Assembly (NCBI GenBank): GCA_021815935.1
Contig: JAKAZH010000028.1
Location: 1-13,612, forward strand
Direction: 5' to 3'
Length of the DNA stretch: 13,612 bases
Source: Actinomycetes bacterium
Lineage (GTDB): Bacteria > Actinomycetota > Acidimicrobiia > Acidimicrobiales > Palsa-688
This document shows positions 12,723 through 13,612 of the stretch, piece after piece. The stretch's first letter is position 1. Each line of letters starts with the position of its first letter. The position numbers and the translations under genes were made by a program. The notes under the pieces were generated by a model that saw nothing but the letters and a program-made list of their open reading frames with translations, had not been told where the DNA came from and did not search any database.

Positions 12723-13612
12723 GTGACGTCACGGTCGACGGGTGAGTCCGCTCGGGGAGGCAAGCGGCGGCGGGCAGGCAATGACCGGGGGGCTCCGGAG
12801 CCTCGCAACCCGTGGCATGCTCGGAGAAGGCCGGGCGGCCGAGATCCGAGGGGCCGCGCCGTTCCACCGGCTACCCGCCTGCGCTACGGGGTGGTCGGCC
12901 TCGTAGGGGCGCTCGTCGTCGGCACGGTGGGGTTTATGGCATTCGGCTTCTCGCTCATCGACGCTGTCTTCCAGACAGTGATCACCGTCTCGACGGTCGG
13001 CTTCGGTGAGGTGCGCCCTTTCGACACCGGACAGAAGTGGTTCACGATCTTTCTTATCCTTGTCGGTGTAGGCGTCGCCGCCTACACCTTCAGCACTTTG
13101 GTGGAGACTCTCGTGGGAGGTTTCCTGAGCGACGAACTGAGGAGGCGCCGCATGCAACGCCAGATCGACAGTTTGCAGAACCATTTGATCCTGTGTGGCT
13201 GGGGTCGGGTCGGAAGCTCGATCGCTCGTTATGTCGCGGCATCCGACATGGATGTCGTGGTGATCGACTCGTCGGCGGAACGTGTGGCCACCGTGAAAGG
13301 CCTTTCTTTGCATGGGGACGCCACCGACGAAGATGTCCTTCGCTCCGCAGGGATCGACAGGGCCAAGGCGTTGGTTACGGCACTCAACGGTGACGCCGAC
13401 AACCTTTACGTAACGCTGACCGCCCGGTCCATGCGCCCGGACCTGTTCATCGTGGCGCGCACTTCATCTGAGTCGGCAGTCGCGAAACTGATCCAGGGGG
13501 GCGCGAACAGGGTCGTCAACCCTCAGGATCTTGGTGGCGCACGGATGGCGGCCCTCGCGGTGCAACCGGACGTGGTCGAGTTCCTCGACGTCGTCATGCA
13601 CGACGGAAGCCT
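12723..13612 (+). CDS. two-TM potassium channel with RCK/TrkA-N domain (partial)
   Basis: The window ends inside this gene; 296 residues are visible. After an Arg/Gly-rich start of about 50 residues come TM1 (YGVVGLVGALVVGTVGFMAF, 55-74), the pore loop with selectivity filter TVGFG at 91-95 (canonical TVGYG), and TM2 (WFTIFLILVGVGVAAYTFST, 106-125). A basic linker (ELRRRRMQRQ) leads to a regulator-of-K-conductance domain from about 154: HLILCGWGRVGSSIARYV (Rossmann fold, G-x-G-x-x-G), VVVIDSS with the nucleotide-binding Asp, HGDATDEDVLRSAGI. These channels form tetramers gated by nucleotides or Ca2+ at the RCK ring. It resembles mycobacterial Rv3200c-type channels. GTG 12723 is the first start in frame; no clear ribosome-binding site precedes it, but CATGAT six nt upstream would allow a leaderless message. 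Confidence 0.88.
   Translation, partial: MTSRSTGESARGGKRRRAGNDRGAPEPRNPWHARRRPGGRDPRGRAVPPATRLRYGVVGLVGALVVGTVGFMAFGFSLIDAVFQTVITVSTVGFGEVRPFDTGQKWFTIFLILVGVGVAAYTFSTLVETLVGGFLSDELRRRRMQRQIDSLQNHLILCGWGRVGSSIARYVAASDMDVVVIDSSAERVATVKGLSLHGDATDEDVLRSAGIDRAKALVTALNGDADNLYVTLTARSMRPDLFIVARTSSESAVAKLIQGGANRVVNPQDLGGARMAALAVQPDVVEFLDVVMHDGS

Noticed and set aside
1..13612. CRISPR arrays, tRNA or rRNA genes, insertion sequences
   Set aside because: No regularly spaced direct repeats, no tRNA cloverleaf with a TTCGA-type loop, no transposase motifs and no paired terminal repeats were found by eye.

Overview
The window looks chromosomal and comes from a high-GC Gram-positive, most likely an Actinomycetota. 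Supporting signs are frequent GTG starts, Shine-Dalgarno sites of the GGAGG type, a UvrD2-type helicase with the tetracysteine motif known from mycobacteria, SDR/TetR/acyl-CoA ligase clusters, and a DUF6295-like gene next to a dienelactone hydrolase. An Acidimicrobiia-like lineage is a guess from general gene style and cannot be settled here.

Layout, left to right. 1-815: three broken genes on the minus strand, namely the first third of an acyl-CoA synthetase, a frameshifted VapB antitoxin and a VapC PIN toxin with two in-frame stops. 825-2485: an intact SDR dehydrogenase (minus) divergent from a TetR regulator (plus), with a promoter and GTCAA repeats between them. 2311-2763: an excisionase-like HTH protein, probably an orphan antitoxin, whose 3' end runs antisense into tetR. 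2801-3165: no gene, but tandem hairpins. 3171-5503: the C-terminal half of an EAL domain (plus) meeting a 5'-truncated, frameshifted uvrD2 helicase (minus). 5711-6403: a second intact SDR (minus). 6404-6720: a truncated, frameshifted aquaporin relic. 7054-10122: an intact three-gene minus-strand operon (TasA/camelysin-like protein, LamG-containing relative, SipW-type signal peptidase). 10341-10949: a divergent TetR, with a cluster of dyads in the shared promoter region. 11019-11364: a relic of a secreted actinobacterial protein with an internal deletion and a nonsense codon. 11513-12578: a dienelactone hydrolase and a small DUF6295-like protein in one operon. 12723-end: a two-TM potassium channel with an RCK domain, cut by the window edge.

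Two stories stand out. First, the 7054-10122 operon is a complete SipW export module. A dedicated ER-type signal peptidase is translationally coupled to a substrate that carries the SipW-cognate leader, and the lead gene encodes a second such substrate. The two substrates appear homologous at both ends, and in the larger one a LamG domain sits between the two halves of the TasA-like fold. I infer a fibre subunit plus an adhesive variant, controlled by the divergent TetR. Second, the rest of the window is a gene graveyard. At least seven unrelated genes survive only as fragments, packed end to end between intact genes, many with single-base indels at short homopolymers. The intact genes show no such indels, so real decay is favoured over sequencing error, but raw reads would be needed to decide.
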